This document shows positions 8,783 to 17,093 of a stretch of DNA of 64,000 nucleotides, piece by piece. The position numbers and the translations under genes were made by a program. The stretch comes from Anaeromyxobacter terrae (GTDB lineage: Bacteria > Myxococcota > Myxococcia > Myxococcales > Anaeromyxobacteraceae): positions 62,001-126,000 of the forward strand of contig NZ_JALCYY010000007.1 of NCBI RefSeq assembly GCF_022690685.1. Reading direction: 5' to 3'. Below the pieces are notes generated by a model that did no database searches, had not been told where the DNA came from, and saw only the letters and a program-made list of their open reading frames with translations. Position 1 is the first letter of the stretch, and each line of letters opens with the position of its first letter.

Positions 8783-9730
8783 ATGAGCAGTCTCGAGAAC
8801 GGAATGCTGGTGCAGCACGCCTCGCTGGGGGTCGGCAAGATCGTCGCGCTCGAGCAGAAGGCGGTGCATGTGTTCTTCGCGACGAGCGACGCGCGGTTCG
8901 CGACGAAGCTGAGGCTGCCGATGGCCCTGCCGCTCCTCACCCCCGCCACGAGCCCGAACGCCTGGCTCTCCGCGCTGTCCGGCTTCGCGCTCGACGCGAA
9001 GACCGGCCGGTACGGCCGCGCCGGCGCGTGGCTCTCCCACGCCGACGCCGTGGCGCGCTTCGTCGAGTCGTTCCCGCAGGGGTTCGCGGACCCGAAGTAC
9101 GTCGGGGCCGGCAAGGAGCGGGGAGAGCCGCGTGCGAGCAAATGGCGCCGGGCCCACGAGATGTTCGTCGAGACGCTCGGGAACGGCGAAGGTGAGCGGC
9201 TCCTCGCGGCGGGCGACCTCGGCGGACTCGTCGAGCGGACGCTCCGGATCGAGCGGCACGTGCGCACGCTGCACCGGGACACGGAGAGGACGTCGCTCGA
9301 GGAGGGCCTGAAGGATCCGGCCGCGGCGCACGCGTTCTTCGCTGCGCTGTTCGAGCTCCTGGCGACGGCCACGCCCGAGCAGTCCCGGTTCGAGGCGCTC
9401 GCCGCCGCGGTCGCGACGCTCGTGCCGGGCGCGGCGCAGGAGTCCCTCTGGCCGATCGTCACGCTCCTGCCGTTCGTCGCGCGGCCGGATCTCCACATGC
9501 TGCTCCGCCCCCGCTTCGCCTGCGACGTGGCGCAGCGGCTCGGGCTCGAGCTCGCCTACGACGCCGTGCCCAACTGGTCCACCTACTCCGCCCTCCTCGG
9601 CTCGGCCGAACTGCTCCTCGAGAAGCTCCGGCCGCTCGGCGCGCGCGACCACGTCGACGTCGAGGCGTTCATGCACGTGAGCACGGCGAAGCCACCCCGC
9701 CCGCGCGCGCAGCCGGAGCTCGTGACGTGA
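8783..9730 (+). CDS. Unknown protein with DUF3553/CarD-like N-terminal barrel
   Basis: A 315-residue soluble protein of unknown function. Residues 5-32 ([30 protein letters not shown], given here as two halves: [16 protein letters not shown] then [14 protein letters not shown]) have the strand-turn-strand pattern of the small SH3-like DUF3553 or CarD-type barrels that contact DNA or RNA polymerase. The remaining 270 residues are helical with no motif I recognise. The start is the ATG at 8783, with GGAAAGAG seven bases ahead, not the longer frame from 8705. A tiny gene follows after 37 bases in the same direction. Confidence 0.7.
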   Translation: MSSLENGMLVQHASLGVGKIVALEQKAVHVFFATSDARFATKLRLPMALPLLTPATSPNAWLSALSGFALDAKTGRYGRAGAWLSHADAVARFVESFPQGFADPKYVGAGKERGEPRASKWRRAHEMFVETLGNGEGERLLAAGDLGGLVERTLRIERHVRTLHRDTERTSLEEGLKDPAAAHAFFAALFELLATATPEQSRFEALAAAVATLVPGAAQESLWPIVTLLPFVARPDLHMLLRPRFACDVAQRLGLELAYDAVPNWSTYSALLGSAELLLEKLRPLGARDHVDVEAFMHVSTAKPPRPRAQPELVT

Positions 9731-9767
9731 GCGGCCGAACGGACCCGGGTCGAAGGGAGTCGAGATC

Positions 9768-10010
9768 ATGAAGGTGACGGCGTTCCTCGCTGCGGTGCAG
9801 AGACAGCTCGTCGATGCGTTCCGGACGGGCGCGCCCTGGACGCGGTCGGCGTGGTGCCGCAGCCAGCGGCGCCACCTGAGCGTCCCCGGCGGCTCGGTGG
9901 TGTGGGTCCGCGGCGACGCGCTGCCGTGGGCGGAGTGGGGCGCCCGCCGCGGCTACTTCGAGGTCCAGTACATGGACGGGCTGCCCTACCTCCGCGCCCG
10001 CGGAGCCTGA
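9768..10010 (+). CDS. Small protein of unknown function
   Basis: An 80-residue protein beginning MKVTAFLAAVQRQ, Trp- and Arg-rich, with no recognised domain. The ATG follows GGGAG at eight bases. It is short and soluble (SAWCRSQRRHLS, VVWVRGDALPWAEWG). It sits 37 bases behind the DUF3553-like gene, so the two may be co-transcribed. The 123 bases after it, up to the converging thiolase gene, show no convincing terminator. Confidence 0.55.
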   Translation: MKVTAFLAAVQRQLVDAFRTGAPWTRSAWCRSQRRHLSVPGGSVVWVRGDALPWAEWGARRGYFEVQYMDGLPYLRARGA

Positions 10011-10133
10011 GCCGCGATCGATCGGCGGCCGCGGCCTGCAGCGAACCCATCCTGCTCGTGACCGGGGTCTCGCTGCCGGCGGCCGCCTCAGCGTGAACAG
10101 GGGCCCGACGCCGCCCTCCTCGCGGAGCCCGTT

Positions 10134-11321
10134 CTAGCGCTCCACCACCATCGCGATCCCCTGCCCCACGCCGATGCACATCGACGCGAGCCCGAGCTGC
10201 TTTCCGGTGCGGCGCAGGCCGTGCGCCAGCGTCGTGAGGATCCGCGCCCCGGAGCAGCCGAGCGGGTGACCGAGCGCGATCGCGCCGCCGCTCGCGTTGA
10301 CGCGGGGGTCCTCCGCGTCGAGCCCCCAGCCGGCGAGCACCGCGAGCGACTGCGCCGCGAACGCCTCGTTCAGCTCGATGAGCTCGACGTCGCGCATCGT
10401 CGCCCGGGCGCGCTCGAGCGCCTTGCGCGCGGCCGGCACCGGGCCGATGCCCATGACCCGCGGCGGGACGCCCGCGACCGCTACGGAGCGTACGCGGACG
10501 AGAGGCTCGAGCCCGTGCGCCTGCGCGTACTCGCGAGACGTGACGAGGACCGCGGCGGCGCCGTCGTTGAGCGGGCTCGAGTTCCCCGCCGTGACGGTCC
10601 CGCCGGCGCGGAAGGCGGGCGCGAGGCCCGAGAGCCGCTCGAGCGAAGTGTCGCGCCGGGGACACTCGTCCGCCTCCGCGGCGCCTCTCCCGAGTGGCAC
10701 CGCCACGAGCTCCGCCCGGAAGTGGCCCGCGTCGATCGCGGCCACCGCCTTGCGGTGGCTCGCGAGCGCGAAGCGGTCCTGGGCGTCGCGCCCGATTGAG
10801 AGCTCGGAGGCGAGGTTCTCGGCGGTCTGACCGAGCGACTCCGTGTGCCCGAGCGCCTCCATGCGCGGGTTCACGAAGCGCCAGCCGAGCGCGGTGTCGT
10901 ACGCGGTGACGTTGCCGCGCGGCAGCGCCCGCTCCGGCTTGGGCATCGCCCACGGGGCTCGCGACATCGACTCGACGCCGCCGCCGACGTAGACGTGGGC
11001 CTCTCCCGCGAGCACCGCCCGCACCGAAGCAGCGATCGCCTCGAGGCCGGACCCGCACAGCCGGTTCACGGTGCAGCCGGCGACGTGGTCCGGAAAGCCC
11101 GCGAGCAGCGCGCTCATGCGGGCGACGTTGCGGTTGTCCTCGCCCGCCTGGTTCGCGCAGCCGAGGTAGACGTCCTCGACCTCCGTGGCCGGCACGCCGG
11201 TGCGCGCGACGAGCGCCTTCAGGACGACGGCGGCGAGGTCGTCGGGACGGACCGCGCCGAGCATGCCGCCGTGCCGGCCGATCGGCGTGCGGACCGCATC
11301 GATGATCCAGGCTTCCGTCAT
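10134..11321 (-). CDS. pcaF: Acetyl-CoA acyltransferase, 3-oxoadipyl-CoA thiolase (PcaF/PaaJ) type
   Basis: A 395-residue thiolase. The acyl-accepting cysteine is C89 in NRLCGSG; NEAFAAQ and [11 protein letters not shown] near residue 350 and the late CIGVGQG supply the other catalytic residues. [16 protein letters not shown] and GWRFVNPRM match the PcaF/PaaJ branch, which splits 3-oxoadipyl-CoA into succinyl-CoA and acetyl-CoA, better than the general acetoacetyl-CoA branch. This is from family recall; a tree would settle it. No aromatic ring-cleavage gene is nearby. The only matching partner is the CatI/CatJ CoA-transferase 13 kb to the right. The ATG at 11321 follows GAGGAG. It diverges from the arginine uptake operon. 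Confidence 0.9.
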   Translation of the reverse strand: MTEAWIIDAVRTPIGRHGGMLGAVRPDDLAAVVLKALVARTGVPATEVEDVYLGCANQAGEDNRNVARMSALLAGFPDHVAGCTVNRLCGSGLEAIAASVRAVLAGEAHVYVGGGVESMSRAPWAMPKPERALPRGNVTAYDTALGWRFVNPRMEALGHTESLGQTAENLASELSIGRDAQDRFALASHRKAVAAIDAGHFRAELVAVPLGRGAAEADECPRRDTSLERLSGLAPAFRAGGTVTAGNSSPLNDGAAAVLVTSREYAQAHGLEPLVRVRSVAVAGVPPRVMGIGPVPAARKALERARATMRDVELIELNEAFAAQSLAVLAGWGLDAEDPRVNASGGAIALGHPLGCSGARILTTLAHGLRRTGKQLGLASMCIGVGQGIAMVVER

Positions 11322-11800
11322 GTCGATCTCCTCGCTGCCTCGCAGCCGAGGCCTCTCGGCCGATCGAGCCGGAGGCGTGGTTGGGTGCTCATCTACATCG
11401 ATCCGCGCGGCGGGAGCGAGCGCCGCTCCGCGCCCTCGGGTGATACCTCGTTTCAGCCCGCGGTTCGTTCCTTGATCCAGGTCGACCGACGACAGACTCG
11501 GCTGCGCGCCGGCGCGCAGCCTCGTTCCATTGGCTGAGGCGCGCGCAAATTTCAACCGCAAATGTCGCGCATGCGCGGGTAAAGTTTGCGCCAACAACGA
11601 GAGAGCAGAACCAATCATATTTCCGAGCGGTAGGGGACTTCGACCTGGCCGGGCTTTCCCGGACCGCGATGGACGGCTGTATCCAGACGAGGCCGTCGGC
11701 GACCGGGCCAGGCTCGCCGGCCCACCTCGCGCAGGAGCGGGCTCGCAAGCCCGTCGAGACCGTGTCGCAGTAATAGTTCCTTAATTGCCTGAGGATTGAC
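11322..11800. other. 479-base intergenic region between divergent thiolase and ABC-transporter genes
   Basis: No gene is supported here. The centre (about 11530-11640) is less GC-rich than its surroundings and holds the first copy of a repeated regulatory module (11493-11556). The right end carries TTCCTTAATTGCC shortly before the transporter start, a plausible promoter segment with GAGG as ribosome site. Short open frames in it lack ribosome sites and homology. Confidence 0.6.
11493..11556 (+). promoter_or_regulatory. Conserved regulatory module, copy A
   Basis: CAGACTCGGCT (11493-11503), ATTGGCT (11529-11535) and CAAATTTCAAC (11546-11556). The order and spacing match copies B (15802) and C (16971): first box to last box is 53 bases here and 52 in both others, and ATTGGCT lies 17 bases ahead of the last box in A and C. 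The outer boxes form inverted AGAYT/AATYT half-sites about five helical turns apart, as expected for an Lrp-type octamer. It probably serves the transporter operon, 245 bases downstream. Confidence 0.6.
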
Positions 11801-12562
11801 ATGAGACCGTCACGCCTGCTGCTCGCCTCGATGCTCGTGCTCCTCGCCTCCTCCGCCGAGGCTCGGACCCTCGATGACATCAAGAAGAACGGCAAGATCG
11901 TCATCGCGACCGAAGGCGCGTTCCCGCCCTTCAACTTCTTCCGCGGGCCCGTCCTCACCGGGTTCGAGGTGGACCTGGCAGAGGCGATGGCGAAGAGGAT
12001 GGGGGTCGCCATCGAATGGCGGGCGCTCTCGTTCGACGCGCTGCTGGCCGGACTCCGCCAGGACCGCTGGGACCTCGTCATCGCGTCCTTCGGCATCACC
12101 GAGGAGCGATCGAAGGCGGTCACCTTCACGAACCCTCACTACTGCTCTGGCGGGATCGTGGTGTCGAAGGATCCCGCCATTCGCACGCCGGCCGACCTCG
12201 TCGGGAAGACCGTCGCCGTCCAGACGGGGAGCACCTACCTCGAGAACGTGTCGAAGCTCACGGGCCTGAAGGAGGTGAAGAACTTTCCCAAGGACACGGA
12301 CTGCCGCTCGGCGCTCGTGAACGGCCGGGTCGACGCGTGGGTCACCGACCGGTTCGTCGCCAAGGCAGCGCTCGCCTCGAGCGCCTCGGCGGGCCTCAGG
12401 GCGGGCGACTTCGTCTTCGTGGAGCGCATCGCCTGTGCGGTGAAGCAGGGGAACGCCTCGCTTGCACAGGCCGTGAATGAGGCCCTCGCGGGGCTCATGG
12501 CCGACGGCACCTACGAGGCGATCTCGAGGAAGTGGATGAACGAGGACATCCGCTGCCGGTGA
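11801..12562 (+). CDS. Amino-acid ABC transporter substrate-binding protein
   Basis: A 253-residue periplasmic binding protein of the PAAT (SBP_bac_3) family. A signal peptide covers about 1-22 (RLLLASMLVLLASSAEA). The mature protein starts with the typical LDDIKKNGKIVIATEGAFPPFNF, followed by FDALLAGLRQDRWDLVIASFGIT and DAWVTDR. Such proteins capture basic or polar amino acids and pass them to the permease. The downstream arginase and ornithine genes point to arginine or ornithine as ligand, by inference. The ATG has GAGG seven bases ahead. It is the first gene of an operon with the permease, ATPase and porin genes. Confidence 0.93.
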   Translation: MRPSRLLLASMLVLLASSAEARTLDDIKKNGKIVIATEGAFPPFNFFRGPVLTGFEVDLAEAMAKRMGVAIEWRALSFDALLAGLRQDRWDLVIASFGITEERSKAVTFTNPHYCSGGIVVSKDPAIRTPADLVGKTVAVQTGSTYLENVSKLTGLKEVKNFPKDTDCRSALVNGRVDAWVTDRFVAKAALASSASAGLRAGDFVFVERIACAVKQGNASLAQAVNEALAGLMADGTYEAISRKWMNEDIRCR

Positions 12563-12595
12563 CCCGGCTTCTTCGCCGCCTGCCGGAGCCCCGCC

Positions 12596-13387
12596 ATGAC
12601 GTCCCTCGTCCTCGCCGCCTGGCCGGATAGCTGGTCGCGTGAGCAGCGGTGCAGCGCGACCATGATCGCCGCGGGCGTCGTGCTCGTGCTCTTCATGTGG
12701 CTCCTCGCGACTCCGCTCGCGGCGATGCCCGAGCCGGTCGGCCCCGCGGCCCAGCAGTTCGCGGAGGGCTCCCGGGTCACCGTCGAGCTCACGCTCGTCT
12801 CGGGGCTGCTCGGCGTCCTCTTCGGCGTGCTGGCCGCGGTCGGGAAGCTGGCGCGCTTCGCGCCCCTGCGCTGGGCCGCCAGCTTCTACATCTGGGCGAT
12901 CCGCGGCACGCCGCTCCTCGTCCAGATGCTGTTCGTGTTTCTCGCGCTGCCGATGATCGCGCCGGGCCTGGCGCTGTCGGACTTCAACTCCGCGGCGCTC
13001 GCGCTCGCCTTCAACGTGGGCGCGTACAACGCGGAGGCGATCCGGGCCGGGATCCTGGCGGTGCCGAAGGGGCAGACGGAGGCGTCGAGATCGCTGGGGC
13101 TCTCGCCGTTCCAGACCTTCCGAGACGTGGTGTTCCCGCAGAGCTTCAAGATCGCGCTGCCCCCGCTCGTGAACAACATCGTCGCGCTGCTCAAGGACTC
13201 GTCGCTCGCGTACGTCATCGGCGTGGTCGAGCTCTCCAACGTCGGCAACCGGGTGCAGGCGGCGACGTTCCAGCCGGTCCCGGTGTTCGTCGCGACGGCC
13301 AGCATCTACCTCATCCTCACCACCGTGCTGACGCAGATCTCGGGCGCGATCGAGGCCCGGCTCGACGTCGAGCAGCGGCAGCACTGA
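12596..13387 (+). CDS. Amino-acid ABC transporter permease
   Basis: A 263-residue inner-membrane permease of the HisMQ family. Hydrophobic segments lie near 20-42, 62-85, 95-125, 188-212 and 232-255. The EAA loop that contacts the ATPase is visible as ASRSLGLSPFQTFRDVVFPQ near residues 160-180. A single permease gene suggests a homodimer. It lies 33 bases after the binding protein and 12 bases before the ATPase gene. The first 20 residues (MTSLVLAAWPDSWSREQRC) are unusual for the family and a downstream start at MIAAGVVLVL (12662) is possible. Confidence 0.92.
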   Translation: MTSLVLAAWPDSWSREQRCSATMIAAGVVLVLFMWLLATPLAAMPEPVGPAAQQFAEGSRVTVELTLVSGLLGVLFGVLAAVGKLARFAPLRWAASFYIWAIRGTPLLVQMLFVFLALPMIAPGLALSDFNSAALALAFNVGAYNAEAIRAGILAVPKGQTEASRSLGLSPFQTFRDVVFPQSFKIALPPLVNNIVALLKDSSLAYVIGVVELSNVGNRVQAATFQPVPVFVATASIYLILTTVLTQISGAIEARLDVEQRQH

Positions 13388-13399
13388 CCCGAGCGAACG

Positions 13400-14200
13400 A
13401 TGTCACACTCAACCCCGCAGGCAATCGGCGCGGTGCGCGCGCCGCTCCCCAACCCCGCTCTGGTCCGCGAGCCGCTCATCCGCGCGGAGGGCGTGAACAA
13501 GCACTTCGGCGTGGCGCACGTCCTCCGGGACGTGACCACCCGCTTCTTCCAGAGCGAGGTGGCGGTGATCATCGGCGCCTCCGGCTCGGGCAAGTCCACC
13601 TTCCTGCGCACCCTGAATCGGCTCGAGGCGCACGACTCGGGGCGGATCGTGGTCGACGGGATCGAGCTGAACGACGCGGTGACGAACCTCGACGCCATCC
13701 GACGCGAGGTGGGGATGGTATTCCAGCAGTTCAACCTCTTCCCGCACCTCACGGTGCTCGACAACGTCACGCTCGCGCCGCGCCGCGTGCGCGGGGTGAG
13801 GCGTGAAGAGGCAGACGCGGCGGCGATGGAGCTGCTCACGCGGGTGGGCCTGGAGGACCACGCGCACAAGCACCCCTTCGCGCTCTCGGGCGGCCAGCAG
13901 CAGCGCGTCGCGATCGCGCGGTCGCTGGCGATGAGCCCGCGAGTGCTGCTCTTCGACGAGCCCACGAGCGCGCTCGACCCCGAGATGATCGGAGAGGTCC
14001 TGGACGTGATGAAGGACCTCGCCCGCTCCGGCATGACGATGATCGTGGTCACCCACGAGATGAGCTTCGCGCGTGAGGTGGGCGACCGGATCGTGTTCTT
14101 CGACCACGGGCGCATCCTGCAGGAGGCGCCACCTGACCAGTTCTTCGAAGGGCAGCAGAACGAGCGGATCCGGGCCTTTCTCGGCCAGATCGTGCACTGA
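13400..14200 (+). CDS. Amino-acid ABC transporter ATP-binding protein
   Basis: A 266-residue GlnQ/HisP-type ATPase with all hallmarks: Walker A GASGSGKST near residue 55, Q-loop VFQQFNLFPH, signature LSGGQQQR, Walker B VLLFDEPTSALDP and the switch histidine in VVTHEM. It drives uptake through the permease encoded 12 bases upstream. The N-terminal 27 residues (through NPALVREPL) extend beyond the family core and may be a start-site overcall. The porin gene follows after 37 bases, so import across both membranes seems to be encoded as one unit. Confidence 0.95.
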   Translation: MSHSTPQAIGAVRAPLPNPALVREPLIRAEGVNKHFGVAHVLRDVTTRFFQSEVAVIIGASGSGKSTFLRTLNRLEAHDSGRIVVDGIELNDAVTNLDAIRREVGMVFQQFNLFPHLTVLDNVTLAPRRVRGVRREEADAAAMELLTRVGLEDHAHKHPFALSGGQQQRVAIARSLAMSPRVLLFDEPTSALDPEMIGEVLDVMKDLARSGMTMIVVTHEMSFAREVGDRIVFFDHGRILQEAPPDQFFEGQQNERIRAFLGQIVH

Positions 14201-14237
14201 CTGCGCGCGGCGGCGCGCGCGAGAGGAGACGAGCCAC

Positions 14238-15698
14238 ATGAATCGCATCGTTATCGGTGTCACCGCAGCGGCGCTGCTGCTCGCCGGCGGATCGGCCTCG
14301 GCCCAGGCGAAGGTGAGCGAGACGGAGGAGCTGCGCGCCGAGGTGAAGCGGCTCTCGGACGAGGTCGCCGCGATGAAGGCGAAGCTGGCGAAGGGCGCGG
14401 CCGTGCCGGCCTCGTTGACCGTGGCCCCTGCGGCGGCCGCGACGGCGGCGGCCACCGAGGCGGTCGCCGAGCGGATCGAGCTCCTCGAGATCAAGCAGAA
14501 GGACGCGGTGGTCGCGGGCGACATCCCGGGAGCCTTCCGCGTCCCCGGGACCGAGCTCTCGCTGCGCCTGTACGGGTTCGCCGAGCTGAACTGGGTGCAC
14601 GACTTCGGCGCCGACAACTCGGACCAGGACTACTCGACCTTCGCGCCGTACATGCCGCTCGAGGGCACGGCGGAGGGCAACCGCAAGAACCGCGACTACC
14701 TCACTGGGCGCACCTCGCGGCTCGGCATCGAGGCGGCCACGCCGACCCGGTTCGGCGCACTAGGCGTGAAGCTCGAAGGCGACTTCAACAACGAGCCGCG
14801 CACCGGCAACTCCGCCACGTACGGCGACGCGCGCAACGTCTTCACGCAGCAGTCGACCAACAGCTATGGCTTCCGCCTGCGCCACCTGTACGGCCAGGTC
14901 GGCGGGCTCCTCGTCGGGCAGACGTGGTCGACCTTCATGGACGTCGACAACTACCCCGAAACGACCGACTTCAACGGGCCAATCGGCGCGACCTTCATCC
15001 GCCAGCCGCAGATCCGGTTCGCGTACGGGACGGCGGGCTGGGGCACCTTCACGGCCGCGCTCGAGAACTCGTCGTCGTACGTGCTCGACGAGACCGGCGC
15101 GGTGTTCGGCTCGAGCCTCTCGCGCGTTCCGGACGCGATCGTTCGCTGGGACAAGGGGTTCGACTGGGGCGCGGTGAGCCTCCGCGGGATCACGCAGGAG
15201 CTGCGGTTCGACGACGGCGACGGCACGAAGGCGGCCAAGCGCGGGTGGGGCGCCGCGGCGAGCGCGTCGTTCAAGGTGCGGGGGGCCGACTTTCTCGCGC
15301 TGCAGGTCACGGGCGGCGACGGCATCGGCCGCTACCTGAACTACATCGAGGGCGCCATCTACGACAGCGCGACCGACGCGATCCGCGTCGAGCGCGCGGT
15401 CGGCGCGATCGCCGGCTACCAGCTCAAGGCGACCGACTGGGTCCGCGTGAACTTCGTCTACGGCATGACCCGGAACTTCGACAACGCCTACACGCGGCTC
15501 GCCGCCGCGAGCGGTCTCGACGCGGGCCGCTTCGGCGTGAACCGCACCGTCCAGCAGGCGCACGTGGGCCCGATCTTCACGCCGGTGAAGGGCATCGACC
15601 TCGGCCTCGAGGGCATCTGGGCGCAGCGGAAGACGCTCGCGGGCGAGAAGGGCGAGGACGTACGCGTGAACTTCTCCGCGAAGTACTACATCAACTGA
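14238..15698 (+). CDS. Outer-membrane porin, DcaP-like
   Basis: A 486-residue outer-membrane protein. A signal peptide covers about 1-24 (VTAAALLLAGGSASAQA), then a coiled-coil segment at 27-50 (SETEELRAEVKRLSDEVAAM), an Ala-rich linker and a barrel from about residue 105 (LSLRLYGFAELNWVHDFG) to the C-terminal YIN. A short coiled coil before the barrel is typical of trimeric DcaP-family porins, which admit acidic or dipeptide-like solutes. It follows the ATPase gene by 37 bases, with GAGAGGAG ahead of the ATG at 14238, and probably supplies the substrate to the periplasmic binding protein. A GC-rich hairpin follows the stop. Confidence 0.88.
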   Translation: MNRIVIGVTAAALLLAGGSASAQAKVSETEELRAEVKRLSDEVAAMKAKLAKGAAVPASLTVAPAAAATAAATEAVAERIELLEIKQKDAVVAGDIPGAFRVPGTELSLRLYGFAELNWVHDFGADNSDQDYSTFAPYMPLEGTAEGNRKNRDYLTGRTSRLGIEAATPTRFGALGVKLEGDFNNEPRTGNSATYGDARNVFTQQSTNSYGFRLRHLYGQVGGLLVGQTWSTFMDVDNYPETTDFNGPIGATFIRQPQIRFAYGTAGWGTFTAALENSSSYVLDETGAVFGSSLSRVPDAIVRWDKGFDWGAVSLRGITQELRFDDGDGTKAAKRGWGAAASASFKVRGADFLALQVTGGDGIGRYLNYIEGAIYDSATDAIRVERAVGAIAGYQLKATDWVRVNFVYGMTRNFDNAYTRLAAASGLDAGRFGVNRTVQQAHVGPIFTPVKGIDLGLEGIWAQRKTLAGEKGEDVRVNFSAKYYIN

Positions 15699-15726
15699 GA
15701 CGAGCAGCCCGCGCGGGGAGCGGTCG

Positions 15727-15768
15727 GCGGGGGCGGGGCGGCGCGGCGCCTCGCCCCCGCTCCGTTTC
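15727..15768 (+). terminator. Probable terminator after the uptake operon
   Basis: GCGGGGGCG (15727-15735) pairs with CGCCCCCGC (15752-15760) around a 16-base loop, followed by TCCGTTTCG. The U-run is short, so this may be a weak or Rho-assisted terminator. It sits 29 bases past the porin stop. Confidence 0.5.
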
Positions 15769-15801
15769 GCGACGTCGGGCGCGCCCGCTGGAGCGGCGCG
15801 G

Positions 15802-15864
15802 CAGATTCGGCTTCAGCGCGCGCGGGAGGCCGGGTGTCGTGCTGCGAGCGCGCCAATCTTCGAC
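15802..15864 (+). promoter_or_regulatory. Conserved regulatory module, copy B (arginase promoter)
   Basis: CAGATTCGGCT (15802-15812) and CAATCTTCGAC (15854-15864), 52 bases apart start to start and identical in both boxes to copy C. The middle ATTGGCT box of A and C is only partly kept (TCGTGCT). An ATTGG occurs later at 15893. The module ends 90 bases before the arginase start. Confidence 0.65.
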
Positions 15865-15954
15865 CGTACGTGTCGTCGCTCCCCGGCTATCCATTGGTCA
15901 CGTCCGGCCGGCCGGGTGCCAATCGACGATTGGTCGGCCGATGGAGAGGAATCG

Positions 15955-16935
15955 ATGAGATCGGTTGCAGGCGGGCCAAGTGCCCATGAGCCCGTCCACG
16001 CCGCTCGCCGCGGGTCGCTCGTGGAGTTCTCCCGGGTCGCCCTCATCGGGGCTCCGACCGACGTGGGCGCCGGCGCGCGCGGCGGCTCGATGGGCCCCGA
16101 GGCCCTCCGCGTCGCGGGGCTGCAGGACGCGCTGGAGTCGCTCGGGCTCACCGTCGTCGATCGCGGGGACGTGGCCGGCCCGAGGAACCCGGTGAAGCCG
16201 CCGAGGGAGGGCTACCGTCACCTCGACGAGGTGGCGGCGTGGTGCCATGCGGTCCGTGAGGCGGTCGGCGCGGCGCTCGACATGGGCGAGCTACCGCTCG
16301 TCCTCGGCGGCGATCACTCGCTCGCCATCGGCTCCATCGCCGCCGTGGCCCGGTGGTGCCGGCGCCGCGGGAAGGGGCTGTACGTGCTGTGGCTCGACGC
16401 GCACGCCGACTACAACGTCCCGGCCACCTCACCGTCGGGGAACATCCACGGGATGCCCGCCGCGGTCATCTCGGGGCACGGGCACCCGAAGCTCCTGGCC
16501 CTCGGCGACGCGTGTCCCATCGTTGCGCCCGCCTCGATCGTGCAGATCGGCGTGCGCTCGGTGGACGCCCACGAGAAGGCGCTCGTCGTCCGGAACGGCT
16601 CGGTGACGTTCGACATGCGCCAGGTCGACGAGCTCGGGATGCGGCGGATCATGGAGCGCGCGCTCGAGCGCGTGGTCCGCGAGGACGCCCACCTGCACGT
16701 CAGCTTCGACGTCGACTTCCTCGACCCGGCCATCGCTCCTGGCGTCGCCACGGTGGTGCCGGGCGGCCCGAATTACCGCGAGGCGCAGCTCTGCATGGAG
16801 ATGCTGCACGACTCGGGGCGGGTGGGCTCCGTCGACGTGGTCGAGCTGAACCCCGCGGCGGACGAGAAGAACCGCTCCGCACGGCTCGCGGTCGAGCTCG
16901 TGCAGAGCCTCTTCGGCAAGCGGATCCTGGCGTGA
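15955..16935 (+). CDS. rocF: Arginase
   Basis: A 326-residue ureohydrolase that converts arginine to ornithine and urea. The two-manganese ligands are visible: H121 in GGDHSLAIG, D148, H150 and D152 in DAHADYN, D252 and D254 in SFDVDFLDP. The ending VVELNPAADEKNR...LVQSLFGK is the arginase rather than agmatinase form, which usually reads DVVEV.P. The ATG at 15955 follows GGAGAGGA; the frame could extend 13 codons upstream but without a ribosome site. The next gene encodes ornithine aminotransferase, so the product is used directly. Confidence 0.94.
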   Translation: MRSVAGGPSAHEPVHAARRGSLVEFSRVALIGAPTDVGAGARGGSMGPEALRVAGLQDALESLGLTVVDRGDVAGPRNPVKPPREGYRHLDEVAAWCHAVREAVGAALDMGELPLVLGGDHSLAIGSIAAVARWCRRRGKGLYVLWLDAHADYNVPATSPSGNIHGMPAAVISGHGHPKLLALGDACPIVAPASIVQIGVRSVDAHEKALVVRNGSVTFDMRQVDELGMRRIMERALERVVREDAHLHVSFDVDFLDPAIAPGVATVVPGGPNYREAQLCMEMLHDSGRVGSVDVVELNPAADEKNRSARLAVELVQSLFGKRILA

Positions 16936-16970
16936 CGCCCCTTCGCGAGACGCCACGCCGCGGCGCGCGA

Positions 16971-17033
16971 CAGATTCGGCTCGGATTGCCGCCGACGCGA
17001 GTGTGATTGGCTGCGCTGGAGGCAATCTTCGAC
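16971..17033 (+). promoter_or_regulatory. Conserved regulatory module, copy C (ornithine aminotransferase promoter)
   Basis: CAGATTCGGCT (16971-16981), ATTGGCT (17006-17012) and CAATCTTCGAC (17023-17033). The outer boxes are identical to copy B with the same 52-base spacing. The module lies between arginase and ornithine aminotransferase, ending 60 bases before the latter, so this gene probably has its own promoter. Confidence 0.65.
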
Positions 17034-17093
17034 AGCCGATGCCGGCGCGTTTTCGATAGTCATTGCCGAGACCGTCTCAAGAGGAGGACGCGG

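Noticed and set aside
15955-16935. Agmatinase as the identity of this gene
   Set aside because: The NPAADEKNR and LVQSLFGK ending is the arginase form, and ornithine aminotransferase follows directly.
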